From positions 310,001-374,000 of the forward strand of contig NZ_JADQDP010000002.1 of the NCBI RefSeq assembly GCF_015694735.1: 64,000 bases of DNA. Reading direction: 5' to 3'. Below the pieces are notes generated by a model, which was not told the origin of the DNA, did no database searches, and was given only the letters and a program-made list of their open reading frames with translations. The translations under genes and the position numbers were made by a program. Positions 24,523 to 33,056 of the stretch are shown piece after piece. How positions within the stretch are numbered: the first letter of the stretch is position 1; each line of letters begins with the position of its first letter. Source of the stretch: Hymenobacter properus. Lineage in GTDB: Bacteria; Bacteroidota; Bacteroidia; Cytophagales; Hymenobacteraceae.

Positions 24523-25557
24523 TTACTCGTTTACGTACCAGAACAGCTGGTCTGGCCCAACGTTTTCCTGGCTGCGCAAGCCACCGAAGCCGATGCGCGG
24601 GGCCGCAATGCCCTGGCCCAGCGTCGTGGGCGACCGGAACACCCGGATTTCGTCCCACAATCCCGCATTAATGAGGGCGTTGAGCACCGTGGGCCCGCCT
24701 TCTACCAGCACCGACTGAATGTTGCGCTCATACAAATCGGCCAGCACCTGAGGCATGAGGTCGTCTGCTTCGGAGAGGTGCACCAGGTCGAGGTTGGCTT
24801 TGTGATAGGGCTGGCGGTAGGTGTAGATGAGGGTGGGCTGCGAACCGTCGAGCAAGTGGTGCGTGGGCGGAAGGCTCAGATTTTTGTCGATGACGAGGCG
24901 CGTGGGCTGCTGGCCGGGCCAGTCGCGCACGCTCAGGCGCGGGTTGTCGTGCAGGGCCGTGCGGGTGCCCACTAATATGGCCTGCTCCTCGGCCCGCCAG
25001 CGGTGGGTGAGCAGGCCCGCCTGCGGCCCGCTGATTTGCACGGGCTGGAAGTAGCGCCCGGCCAGGAAACCGTCGGCCGTTTCGGCCCATTTCAGCACCA
25101 GGTAGGGCCGTTTTTTCTCGTGGAAAGTGAAGAAACGGCGGTTAAGCCAGCGACCTTCCTCGGCCAGCAGGCCGGTTTCAACGCGTACGCCGGCGGCGCG
25201 CAGCTTTTCCAGGCCGCGGCCCGCCACCAGCGGGAAGGGGTCGTCGTTGCATATCACCACCTCGGGCACGCCCTTGGCAATGAGCAGGTCGGCGCAGGGG
25301 GGCGTTTTGCCGTGGTGGGCGCAGGGTTCCAGCGTCACGTACACGCGGCTTTGCTTCAGCAGCTCCTGGTCGGCCACGGCGGCCAAGGCATTTACTTCGG
25401 CGTGGGGGCCTCCGTACTGCCGGTGCCAGCCCTCGCCAATGATGCGGCCCTGGTGCGTGACCACACAGCCTACCAGCGGGTTGGGGCGGGCGTAGCCGGT
25501 GCCTTGCTGCGCCAAATCGAGGGCGCGGCGCATGAAAGTGGCGTCGTCTGTTTTCAT
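24523..25557 (-). CDS. ribD: Bifunctional riboflavin deaminase/reductase
   Basis: Two steps of riboflavin synthesis: deamination of diaminohydroxyphosphoribosylaminopyrimidine, then reduction of the ribosyl side chain. 344 residues from the ATG at 25557. The N-terminal cytidine-deaminase-like domain has zinc ligands His52 with Glu54 (GGPHAEVNAL) and Cys79 and Cys88 (LEPCAHHGKTPPC). The C-terminal reductase domain contains LKWAETADGFLAG and SVLVEGGPTVLNALI. No other rib gene is adjacent, and no FMN riboswitch is seen in the 54-base divergent gap to prmC. Confidence 0.96.
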   Translation of the reverse strand: MKTDDATFMRRALDLAQQGTGYARPNPLVGCVVTHQGRIIGEGWHRQYGGPHAEVNALAAVADQELLKQSRVYVTLEPCAHHGKTPPCADLLIAKGVPEVVICNDDPFPLVAGRGLEKLRAAGVRVETGLLAEEGRWLNRRFFTFHEKKRPYLVLKWAETADGFLAGRYFQPVQISGPQAGLLTHRWRAEEQAILVGTRTALHDNPRLSVRDWPGQQPTRLVIDKNLSLPPTHHLLDGSQPTLIYTYRQPYHKANLDLVHLSEADDLMPQVLADLYERNIQSVLVEGGPTVLNALINAGLWDEIRVFRSPTTLGQGIAAPRIGFGGLRSQENVGPDQLFWYVNE

Positions 25558-25562
25558 CAGGA

Positions 25563-25606
25563 CGAAGGTAGCAGCCGCGCCGCAGCTACGCCGGAGCCTA
25601 CATTTG
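25563..25606. promoter_or_regulatory. Back-to-back -7 boxes for ribD and prmC
   Basis: On the plus strand TACATTTG (25599-25606) ends five bases before the prmC ATG. On the minus strand TACCTTCG (25570-25563, one mismatch) ends five bases before the ribD ATG. The two divergent promoters would overlap within 54 bases, and both mRNAs would be almost leaderless. Confidence 0.45.
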
Positions 25607-25611
25607 TCTCG

Positions 25612-26469
25612 ATGACCACGCGCCAGTTCACCGCCGACATTGCTGCGGCCCTCCACCCGCTCTACCCCGAGCGCGAAGCCCAGGCCATTGCCACGCTGGT
25701 GGTGGAGCACCTGCTGGGCATCGACTCGCTGCAACGCATGATGGACGCCCAGCAGCCCGTGCCACCCGCCGCCGAGGCCGCCTGCCCTGCGCTGCTGGCC
25801 CGCCTGCAAGCCCACGAGCCCGTGCAATACGTGCTGGGCACCGCCTACTTCGCCGATATGGAGCTAGAAGTGACGCCCGCCACGCTCATTCCGCGCCCCG
25901 AAACCGAGGAGCTGGTGCACCTCATCACCCAGGAGCAGCGCGCGCGCGCCGGCCTGCACGTGCTCGACGTGGGCACCGGCTCGGGTTGTCTGGCGCTGGC
26001 GCTGGCCCGCGCCTTGCCCCAAGCCGAGGTGATGGCCGTCGATATTTCGGCCGAGGCGCTGGCCGTGGCCCGGCGCAACGGCGCGCGCTACGCCCCGGCC
26101 GTGGCCTTTCAGCAAGTTGATATTTTAGGGGGGCTGCCCGCTGGTCTCGCGCCCGGCGCCCTCGATGTGCTGGTGAGCAACCCGCCCTACGTGCGCGAAA
26201 GCGAGCGGCCGCTCATGCGCGAAAACGTGCTGGCCTGGGAGCCCGCCACAGCGCTGTTTGTGCCCGATGACGACCCGCTGCTGTTCTACCGCCGCCTGGC
26301 CGAGGTAGGGCAGGAGCTGCTGGTTGCCGGCGGCAGTATTTATTGGGAGATTAACGAAGCACTAGGCGCCGAAACAGCCGCTCTGCTCTCGCCAGAAGCT
26401 TTTGAGGACGTGCGCGTGGTGCCCGATATGTTCGGCAAAGCGCGGATGGTGCGGGGTACGCGGCGCTAA
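25612..26469 (+). CDS. prmC: Peptide chain release factor N5-glutamine methyltransferase
   Basis: SAM-dependent methylation of the Gln in the GGQ motif of release factors RF1 and RF2. 285 residues. The N-terminal helical domain ends near QYVLGTAYFADMELEV, followed by the signature LIPRPETEELV. SAM-binding motif I is VLDVGTGSGCLALAL, and the glutamine-methyltransferase motif is VSNPPYVRE. The start at 25612 follows a promoter box by five bases. It is divergent from ribD, and the downstream gap to the catalase gene holds a palindrome. Confidence 0.95.
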   Translation: MTTRQFTADIAAALHPLYPEREAQAIATLVVEHLLGIDSLQRMMDAQQPVPPAAEAACPALLARLQAHEPVQYVLGTAYFADMELEVTPATLIPRPETEELVHLITQEQRARAGLHVLDVGTGSGCLALALARALPQAEVMAVDISAEALAVARRNGARYAPAVAFQQVDILGGLPAGLAPGALDVLVSNPPYVRESERPLMRENVLAWEPATALFVPDDDPLLFYRRLAEVGQELLVAGGSIYWEINEALGAETAALLSPEAFEDVRVVPDMFGKARMVRGTRR

Positions 26470-26473
26470 TATT

Positions 26474-26583
26474 CGTCTGTCATCCTGAGCGCCGCGAAGG
26501 ACCTTCTCACGCTTGCGCCAACTGGTTTACTGCAAGCTGGTCAGTCGTGATAGGGTCCTTTGCTACACTCAGGATGACAGACG
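26474..26583. repeat. Palindromic element family B (TGTCATCCTGAG)
   Basis: The 38-bp arms 26474-26511 and 26546-26583 are imperfect reverse complements (about seven mismatches, all in the inner part); outer sequence CGTCTGTCATCCTGAG is conserved. The element follows prmC by four bases and precedes the catalase gene. A single-arm relic of this family is at 44534-44550. Confidence 0.85.
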
Positions 26584-26711
26584 GTGCCCTTCCTCCGAAC
26601 GGCCTTTTCCTAATGCTGCCATAACCAAAATCTATAAACAAGCGGCCAAAATTTGGTGTTACTTGCACAGTAATTCCGAATCCATCCTTTCAACCTAAAC
26701 GCATTCATTCC

Positions 26712-28370
26712 ATGAGCGAAGCGCAAAATCCCACGTCGGGCGACGGCACCGGCACGGCCGTGAACGGCGCCGGCACCTCGCAGGACGGCCGCATGGCTTC
26801 CGGCGAAAACGCCCAGACCCTGACCACCCGCCAGGGCCACCCCCTCACCAACAACCAGAACACCCGCACCGTGGGCAACCGCGGCCCGGCCACGCTCGAG
26901 AACTACCAGTTCATTGAGAAAATCAGCCACTTCGACCGGGAGCGCGTGCCCGAGCGCGTGGTGCACGCCCGCGGCGCCGGCGCCCACGGCGTGTTTGAAG
27001 CCTACGGCAAGGTGGGCAACGAGCCCATCGAGAAGTACACCCGCGCCAAGCTGTTCAATACCGCCGGCAAGCAGACGCCGGTGTTCGTGCGCTTCAGCAC
27101 GGTGGGCCACGGCGGCCACTCGCCCGAAACCCTGCGCGACCCGCGCGGCTTCGCGGTGAAGTTTTACACCGAAGACGGCAACTGGGACCTGGTGGGCAAC
27201 AACCTGAAGGTGTTCTTCATCCGCGACGCCATGAAGTTTCCGGACCTCATTCACTCGCAGAAGCCCGACCCGGTGCACAACCGCCAGACCGGCGAGCGCA
27301 TTTTTGACTTCATCTCGAACACGCCGGAAGCCATGCACATGGTGAGCTTCCTGTTCTCGCCCTGGGGCATCCCGGCCAACTACCGCCAGATGCAGGGCTC
27401 GGGCGTGAACACCTACAAGTGGGTGAACCAGAACGGCGACGCTGTGCTGGTGAAATACCACTGGGAGCCGCAGCAGGGCGTGAAAAACCTGACCGCCGCC
27501 GAAGCCGAAGCCATTCAGGCCAAAAACTTCAACCACGCCACGCAGGACCTGTTCGAGAACATTGAAAAGGGCAACTTCCCCAAGTGGGAGCTGCGCGTGC
27601 AGATTATGAGCGACGACGAGCACCCGGAACTGGACTTCGACCCGCTCGACGACACCAAAATCTGGCCCGAAGACCAGTTCCCGCACCTGCCCGTGGGCAT
27701 GATGACGCTGAACCGCAACCCCGAGAACTACTTCGCTGAAGTAGAGCAGTCGGCGTTCGGCACGGGCGTGCTGGTGGACGGCCTCGACTTCTCCGACGAC
27801 AAGATGCTGCAGGGCCGCACCTTCTCGTACTCCGACACGCAGCGCTACCGCGTGGGCACCAACTACTTGCAGCTGCCCATCAACGCGCCCAAAAAGCACG
27901 TGGCCACCAACCAGCGCGACGGCCAGATGGCCTACCACGTGGACTCGGCCCCGGGCCAGAACAACCACATCAACTACGAGCCCAGCTCGCTGAACGGCCT
28001 GAAGGAGGCGCCCCGCACGGCACCCGACCACATGCCCGAGTACAAGGGCCGCCTGATGCGCCAGACCATCGACCGCCAAAACAACTTCAAGCAAGCCGGT
28101 GAGCGCTACCGCCTGCACGAAGATTGGGAGCGCGACGACCTCATCAGCAACATGGTGGGCGCCCTGGCTACCGCCAACCGCACCGTGAGCGACAAGATGG
28201 TGGAACTGTGCACCAACTGCGACGCCGACTGGGGCAAGCGCCTGGCCGACGGCCTCGCCGCGGCCCGCGGCGGCCAGAACGCCGAAGGTGGCAACCAGTA
28301 CAACGAAGCCAAAGGCTCGAAAGCAGCGGCCGAAGCCGAAGCAGTGGCCCACGACGCCAAGCCGTACTAG
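26712..28370 (+). CDS. katA: Monofunctional heme catalase
   Basis: Dismutates hydrogen peroxide to water and oxygen. 552 residues, most of them the small-subunit catalase core. The distal His85 is in [21 protein letters not shown] and [11 protein letters not shown] follow, and the proximal heme-ligand Tyr is in [14 protein letters not shown]. Residues 1-45 are a low-complexity N-terminal extension rich in Gly, Thr and Asn. The C-terminus (after about 500) has an Ala/Glu-rich tail. No OxyR or ferritin gene is adjacent. A terminator follows closely. Confidence 0.94.
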   Translation: MSEAQNPTSGDGTGTAVNGAGTSQDGRMASGENAQTLTTRQGHPLTNNQNTRTVGNRGPATLENYQFIEKISHFDRERVPERVVHARGAGAHGVFEAYGKVGNEPIEKYTRAKLFNTAGKQTPVFVRFSTVGHGGHSPETLRDPRGFAVKFYTEDGNWDLVGNNLKVFFIRDAMKFPDLIHSQKPDPVHNRQTGERIFDFISNTPEAMHMVSFLFSPWGIPANYRQMQGSGVNTYKWVNQNGDAVLVKYHWEPQQGVKNLTAAEAEAIQAKNFNHATQDLFENIEKGNFPKWELRVQIMSDDEHPELDFDPLDDTKIWPEDQFPHLPVGMMTLNRNPENYFAEVEQSAFGTGVLVDGLDFSDDKMLQGRTFSYSDTQRYRVGTNYLQLPINAPKKHVATNQRDGQMAYHVDSAPGQNNHINYEPSSLNGLKEAPRTAPDHMPEYKGRLMRQTIDRQNNFKQAGERYRLHEDWERDDLISNMVGALATANRTVSDKMVELCTNCDADWGKRLADGLAAARGGQNAEGGNQYNEAKGSKAAAEAEAVAHDAKPY

Positions 28371-28391
28371 TTTCGGATAAATAAGTAAGAG

Positions 28392-28422
28392 AAAGGGCTC
28401 CCGGTAATGGGAGCCCTTTTTT
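28392..28422 (+). terminator. Catalase terminator
   Basis: The stem AAAGGGCTCCC / GGGAGCCCTTT with a six-base loop and T run, 21 bases after the katA stop. Confidence 0.88.
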
Positions 28423-28532
28423 GTTGGGTGCAGGCAAGGCGATGTGGCTGCCGATGCCGGTAAAATATGAACGCCAATGGACCGTTGATGAGCGGACCTG
28501 CCCTGCGCCCCACGGCTGGCCGCGCCCACCGT

Positions 28533-28540
28533 TACCTTTG
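28533..28540 (+). promoter_or_regulatory. -7 box directly before the lipoprotein gene
   Basis: TACCTTTG ends four bases before the ATG at 28545, the same arrangement as at 4025. A leaderless mRNA is suggested. Confidence 0.5.
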
Positions 28541-28544
28541 CACC

Positions 28545-29567
28545 ATGCGTTTTCGCTTTTTGCTGCTTTGCCTGCCCGCGCTGCTGGGCGCCTGTGCCAA
28601 AACCAACGGGCCCGTCCGGCTCGACCTGGTGGGCGCGTCATCGCTTACGTCGGGCAACCGGACGGTGAATGCCAACGACACCCTCACCACGCGCATCTAC
28701 GCCCTGGGCAACGACGTGGCTTTAGAGCGCCTGCACGCGGAGGTAACTTACAGCCCGGGGCTCAGCCCCATCAATTACCCAACGCCGGTATCCAGCTTCG
28801 ACCCCAAGAATGCCCCTCAGGCACAAACCATTGTGTACCTCGATTCCCTTATCGAGCCGGTATTTGGGGCCTCTACCCCTGCACCGGCTGGCGGCGAGTA
28901 CCTGTTCAACAATTCCTTTGTGGCGCGGGCCACTTCGGGCTCCGAGCAGTGGCAGTACACCATCAAGGACAAGCAAGGTGAATCGGCTAGCCGGGCCCTG
29001 CGCCTCACGGTGCGCAAAGCCGATTCGGCGGCCGTGTACCACAGCTACACGGCCTTGCTGCGGCCTGTGCCCCGCAGCCGCGCCGTGCCCGCCAGCACGC
29101 GCGACAGCCGCCGCGTGTTCCTGAACCTGCGCACCGGCTTGCTGCTGCCCAAGTACGCCGTGTTGAACCGCGAAACCACCGTGCAAGGCAACCAGTTGCT
29201 GGTGGATTTGATAGCCTACAGCCTCGACGGCACTTCCGTGAGCCTGCACGCCCCCGTCGATACCAGTGTGTTTAAGCTAAACCCCCAGCGGTGGCCCCGC
29301 AGCAACCGCAAAGCCACCGAGCTGCGCGCCACGCGGCTCAACGAAAACGATTTTGCCGGCATCACCACGGGGGCAGCCATCACCAGTGCCTTCACTGCCG
29401 GAACGACCTTTATCAATCCCTTCAATACCGGTGTGCTGGCTAAAAACCAGGTGGTTGCGTTCCGGGTGACCGAAAGCGGGCTTACGCACACCGGCGTGCT
29501 GCTGGTGAGCAACGCGGTGTTTGGCACCGCTCCGCTACTCACTTGCTCGGTGAAGGTGACGAAATAG
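28545..29567 (+). CDS. Lipoprotein of unknown function
   Basis: 340 residues with a lipoprotein signal (FLLLCLPALLGACAK), so probably anchored in the inner or outer membrane. The mature part is beta-rich with many Thr, Ser and Leu residues (LVGASSLTSGNRTVNANDTL) and may form one or two immunoglobulin-like domains: residues 20-160 resemble a DUF4625/Ig-like layout only in general character, so no family is claimed. It converges on the FadL-like barrel gene across a bidirectional terminator. Confidence 0.6.
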   Translation: MRFRFLLLCLPALLGACAKTNGPVRLDLVGASSLTSGNRTVNANDTLTTRIYALGNDVALERLHAEVTYSPGLSPINYPTPVSSFDPKNAPQAQTIVYLDSLIEPVFGASTPAPAGGEYLFNNSFVARATSGSEQWQYTIKDKQGESASRALRLTVRKADSAAVYHSYTALLRPVPRSRAVPASTRDSRRVFLNLRTGLLLPKYAVLNRETTVQGNQLLVDLIAYSLDGTSVSLHAPVDTSVFKLNPQRWPRSNRKATELRATRLNENDFAGITTGAAITSAFTAGTTFINPFNTGVLAKNQVVAFRVTESGLTHTGVLLVSNAVFGTAPLLTCSVKVTK

Positions 29568-29589
29568 GGCCAACCGCCAGCCAATCAAT

Positions 29590-29625
29590 AAAAAAGGCGC
29601 CCTCATGCAGAGGACGCCTTTTTTT
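29590..29625. terminator. Bidirectional terminator
   Basis: The arms AAAAAAGGCGCCCT (29590-29603) and AGGACGCCTTTTTT (29611-29624) have one mismatch, with U runs on both strands, in a convergent gap. Confidence 0.88.
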
Positions 29626-29655
29626 GTACGCAACAAGCGGCGTGTAGGCCCGCCA

Positions 29656-31227
29656 CTAAAACGTGATGCCGGCCGTGACGCTGGTGGTGAAGCGTGTATT
29701 GCTCACCTTAATGGTGGGCTCCAGGCCGCCCACGCTGTAGGGCGTGTACACCTGGTTGAAGGTGGTGTAAACGCCGGCCGCGTCGAGGAAGAAATTGCCC
29801 TGGCGCAGGCCCAGGCCGGCGGTGTAGAAGTTCTGGGCCCGGTCGTCGTTGGTGTCGGCCACGTAGGGGTCGCCGTAGCGGGCATAGCCCAACCGCACCC
29901 GGAACACGTCGAACCGACCCTCGGCGCCGAAGCGCAGGTTTACGGTGTTCTTATACAGGTTGCGGACGGCGAGGTTCTCGGCCGAAAACGAGTAGTCGTC
30001 GCCGTTGGCGCCGTTGGGGTCGTTGTGCAGGCGGGCCTGGCGGTAGCCCACATATTCCACGTCACCCGTCACGAAACCGTGCTTGCCCAGCGTGTAGGCC
30101 ACGCCGCCGTTGGCCCGGAAGGGCGTCGTTAGCGTGTAGTCGTAGTCATTGGGTTGAAAAGACACCTTGGGGCCGGTGCCCACGGGCAGGTCGCCGGGCA
30201 CGCGGTCGGTGCCGGTGGCGCTGAAGCTGCCCACCAGGCTTTCGTTGTAGGTATCGCTCAGGCGCATGAAAGTCGGCGTTTGCACCGAGGCGCCGATGCG
30301 CAGGTTATCTAAGGCCCGCACAATGACGCCCAGGCGGGCATTGAAGCCGCTGCCCTTGGTGCGCAGCTCCGTGCTGCTGGTCAGGCTCTGGAAGTGGGTG
30401 TTGGGGTCGTTGTCCGACTCCGTGAGCGTGCGGGTTTGGGTGAAGTTGGAGCTCACAATGCCAATGCCGCCGCCGATGTACAACCGGTCGCGGAAGCTGC
30501 CCCCGTAGCCGATGTCAAACTGCGACAGCGAGCCCGAATTGGTCACCAGCTCGCCCTGGGTTATCTGGTTGCCCTGCGCGCGCAACACCACGGCCGAGTC
30601 GCCGCGGGTGCCCCGCCGATAGGAAGAGATATTAGCCAGGTAAGCGCCATAGGCCAGGCCCAGGTCGGAAGTGTAGCGGCCGCTGCTGGCCTGAGCGTCC
30701 AGGTTGTCATAGAAACTTTGTGGCTGCACCCCAGCGGAAGGTTTCAGCCGTTCCAGAAAAGAAGCCCGTTCCAGACCAAACGTGCCCTGGTAGTTGGAAC
30801 TCGCGTTGAAATCGGCCAGCCGGGTGAAGCCCAGCGCAAAGGCCCCGCCGCGCCAGTCGCCGTCCTCGGTGTCGGCCTTGCGGTTGGCCAGCACCACGCC
30901 CGTGCTGGCAATGTGGAAGCTGTTCTTGGTATCGTTGACAGCGGCGCTGGAGATGCCTTCAATGCGGCCGTCGCTTTGGCCCACGCCCACACCCGGCGTG
31001 AAGTGCAGCTCCGACTTCTGAAACAGGCCCAGCCCCGCGGGGTTGCTGGTGAGGTTGCCAAAATCGGCGCCCAGGGCCACGTTGGCCCCGCCGATTCCCT
31101 GCGTACGGGCTGGGCCACCAAACTGCAGGCGCGAATAGCGCAGGGCATCGCTGGGGCCTTGGGCAAAGGCGTGGCCGGCCTGCCCCGCAACGAGGGCCAG
31201 GCTAAGCCATAATATCCGGTTTTTCAT
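29656..31227 (-). CDS. Outer-membrane beta-barrel protein, OmpP1/FadL-like
   Basis: 523 residues with a signal peptide (SLALVAGQAGHAFAQ). The mature N-terminus DALRYSRLQFGGPARTQGIG followed by GANVALGADFGNLTSNPAGL is typical of the Bacteroidota OmpP1/FadL-related transporters, in which an early NPAGL-type turn follows a plug segment. The rest is alternating amphipathic strands, ending with a C-terminal aromatic residue (TAGITF). It probably carries hydrophobic compounds across the outer membrane, but the substrate is not known. The gene lies 77 bases downstream of the Tyr/Gly-rich lipoprotein gene on the same strand, separated by a hairpin. Confidence 0.8.
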   Translation of the reverse strand: MKNRILWLSLALVAGQAGHAFAQGPSDALRYSRLQFGGPARTQGIGGANVALGADFGNLTSNPAGLGLFQKSELHFTPGVGVGQSDGRIEGISSAAVNDTKNSFHIASTGVVLANRKADTEDGDWRGGAFALGFTRLADFNASSNYQGTFGLERASFLERLKPSAGVQPQSFYDNLDAQASSGRYTSDLGLAYGAYLANISSYRRGTRGDSAVVLRAQGNQITQGELVTNSGSLSQFDIGYGGSFRDRLYIGGGIGIVSSNFTQTRTLTESDNDPNTHFQSLTSSTELRTKGSGFNARLGVIVRALDNLRIGASVQTPTFMRLSDTYNESLVGSFSATGTDRVPGDLPVGTGPKVSFQPNDYDYTLTTPFRANGGVAYTLGKHGFVTGDVEYVGYRQARLHNDPNGANGDDYSFSAENLAVRNLYKNTVNLRFGAEGRFDVFRVRLGYARYGDPYVADTNDDRAQNFYTAGLGLRQGNFFLDAAGVYTTFNQVYTPYSVGGLEPTIKVSNTRFTTSVTAGITF

Positions 31228-31245
31228 GGGGAAGGGAAAGAAAAG

Positions 31246-31267
31246 GAGCCGGCCGTCGGGCCGGCTC
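31246..31267 (-). terminator. Hairpin after the Tyr/Gly-rich lipoprotein gene
   Basis: The stem GAGCCGGCC / GGCCGGCTC has a 4-base loop. On the minus strand it follows the lipoprotein stop by 37 bases; the U run is weak. Confidence 0.55.
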
Positions 31268-31304
31268 GCTAAGGGGAATTTTTGCAGAAAACAAACCGAT
31301 TCGT

Positions 31305-32786
31305 TTAGTCGCGACCCCGGCGACCGCCGCCACCGCCACCGCCGCTGTTTCCGCCGCCGCCCCCGCCGCCATACGACGGAGCCGAGTACGAAGGCTGGCT
31401 AAAGGTGCGCTCCTGCCGCGGCTGCTCGTAGCTGCGCTGCTGAGGCTGCTCGTAACTACGCTGTTGGGGCTGCTCGAAGGTGCGCTGGGGCTGCTCGAAG
31501 GTGCGTTGCGGGCGGGGTTGTTCGTAGCTGCGGCGTTGCGGCTGCTCGGCCGTCTGACCACCATTGTTAGCCGGCTGGTCGCCGGCCAGGTTGCGGAAGA
31601 ACCCGCCGCGGCGGCGCTCGTTTTCAACCGGCTGCGGGGCAGCAGTGGGCTGCATCTGGCCCCCTTGCGGGTTGGCGTCGGCATTGCGCCAGCGGCCGCG
31701 GCCGTTGTCACGAATGTCCTGGCCCTGGGCGGGTGCCGCATCGGGCTGGGCCGAAATGGTGGTCGGCTGGCTCATGTCGCGGTATTGCGGCTGGCCGGTG
31801 CGGTCCATGCGCTGCGGGCGGTTGAAGCCGCCAGTGCTCTGTTCCTGCCCCGGAGTAGAGGTGAGGGAGCCCGCGTCGGAACGCCCACGGCTCCGTTCAA
31901 TCGACACGCCGTCAGGCGTCGAGGTGGGTGTGGTACCCGGCTGCACCACCATCTCGCTGCGCATGCGCCCGCCACCTGCCGGCACCGGTGCCGGCGTAGA
32001 GCCGCTATTCACGCCCGCCGTCGAAGCCCGGCCTTCGGAGGCGCGGTCGGTGCGGTGGCCGTAAGTGCGGCCGTTGCCACGGTTGTCGTAGCTGCCGCTG
32101 TTGCCATAATAGCCGCCATTGTAGCTGTTGCCGTAGTAACCACCCCGGCCGTAGTAGCCACCGTAAAAGGCCCCGCCGTAGTAATAGGGCGAGTAGAAGG
32201 GGTCGTAGAAGCCACCGTAGCCATAACCGTACGGGGAGTAGCCGTAGCCAAAAGGCGAATAGCCGTAATACCCGTACGAACGACCGTAGCCAAAGCCGAA
32301 GCTTACGCTAATGCCCGACCGGTAGCCATAGCCAAACGGGCTGTAGAAGGGGCTGTAAAACGAGCTATAGAACGGGTCGTAAACGCCAACGCAGGGATAC
32401 GGCGAGAAGCCGCAGGCACCGCCGCCCCAGCCGTAGCCATACGCCCCGGCGTAGCTGAGGGTAGTGTAGGGGCTATACGGGGTGTAATAGGCCAGGCCCG
32501 GGCTGGTGGGCACGCCCTTCATGTAGGTGTACGTGTTGTCGTAGTACTGGTCGGAGCCAGTGCCCTGGCTGGCCGATGACTTGGCCGAGCCGCCATGGTA
32601 GTCGGGGTTGGCAGCTTCGTCGGTAGCGGCCGGGGCGGGCGCGGCGGCCACCACGGCCGTGGTGCGGTCTTTCGAAGAGTAATAGACCCCGTCGTCTTCC
32701 GACGTGGCGAGGCCCGCGGTGCTCGCGCAGCCGCCCAGCGCGAGCAGGGCCATGGCGGGCAACAAAGCGGTGAGCGAATTTTTCAT
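31305..32786 (-). CDS. Low-complexity Tyr/Gly-rich lipoprotein with EQPQ repeats
   Basis: 493 residues with a lipoprotein signal ending LALGGCAS. Three regions: residues about 85-240 are extremely rich in Tyr, Gly, Ser and Pro (FYSPFYSPFGYGYRSG and similar); the middle is polar; and residues about 420-470 hold a tandem repeat of the unit R(S/T)(Y/F)EQPQ, followed by a Gly-rich end. No family is recognised. Such composition suggests a surface or matrix protein, or intrinsic disorder. The start at 32786 places the signal peptide at the N-terminus. Confidence 0.75.
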   Translation of the reverse strand: MKNSLTALLPAMALLALGGCASTAGLATSEDDGVYYSSKDRTTAVVAAAPAPAATDEAANPDYHGGSAKSSASQGTGSDQYYDNTYTYMKGVPTSPGLAYYTPYSPYTTLSYAGAYGYGWGGGACGFSPYPCVGVYDPFYSSFYSPFYSPFGYGYRSGISVSFGFGYGRSYGYYGYSPFGYGYSPYGYGYGGFYDPFYSPYYYGGAFYGGYYGRGGYYGNSYNGGYYGNSGSYDNRGNGRTYGHRTDRASEGRASTAGVNSGSTPAPVPAGGGRMRSEMVVQPGTTPTSTPDGVSIERSRGRSDAGSLTSTPGQEQSTGGFNRPQRMDRTGQPQYRDMSQPTTISAQPDAAPAQGQDIRDNGRGRWRNADANPQGGQMQPTAAPQPVENERRRGGFFRNLAGDQPANNGGQTAEQPQRRSYEQPRPQRTFEQPQRTFEQPQQRSYEQPQQRSYEQPRQERTFSQPSYSAPSYGGGGGGGNSGGGGGGGRRGRD

Positions 32787-32974
32787 GACTGAGGACGAAA
32801 AGAGTGGGACAGCGGTAAAGTAACAACGCAAATAGTAGAAGGTAGATGAAGGAAGCGCGGGCCGGCACCTGCTAATAAACAGAACACGAAGCCCCTGCTC
32901 ACTGGCCTTGCGCGCCCGCCCGTGAGGGCCGGCCGTGCGGCGCTGGGAAGGTCCGCGTATTCCTAACGTAATTT

Positions 32975-32991
32975 GGCACCGAAACGGTGCC
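32975..32991. promoter_or_regulatory. Perfect small palindrome upstream of proS
   Basis: GGCACCG-AAA-CGGTGCC is a perfect 7-bp dyad with a 3-base centre, 65 bases before the proS ATG. It could be a repressor operator or a short mRNA hairpin. The other 240 bases of this divergent gap show no gene. Confidence 0.35.
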
Positions 32992-33056
32992 GCTTGGTCA
33001 ATTCAAATGTTGTACCAGAGTTGGGAACTTTTTCGATTACCCCTAAGATGCCTTTT

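Noticed and set aside
24523..26469. Riboflavin operon or FMN riboswitch near ribD
   Set aside because: ribD has no other rib genes beside it, and the 54-base divergent gap to prmC is too short for the RFN element.
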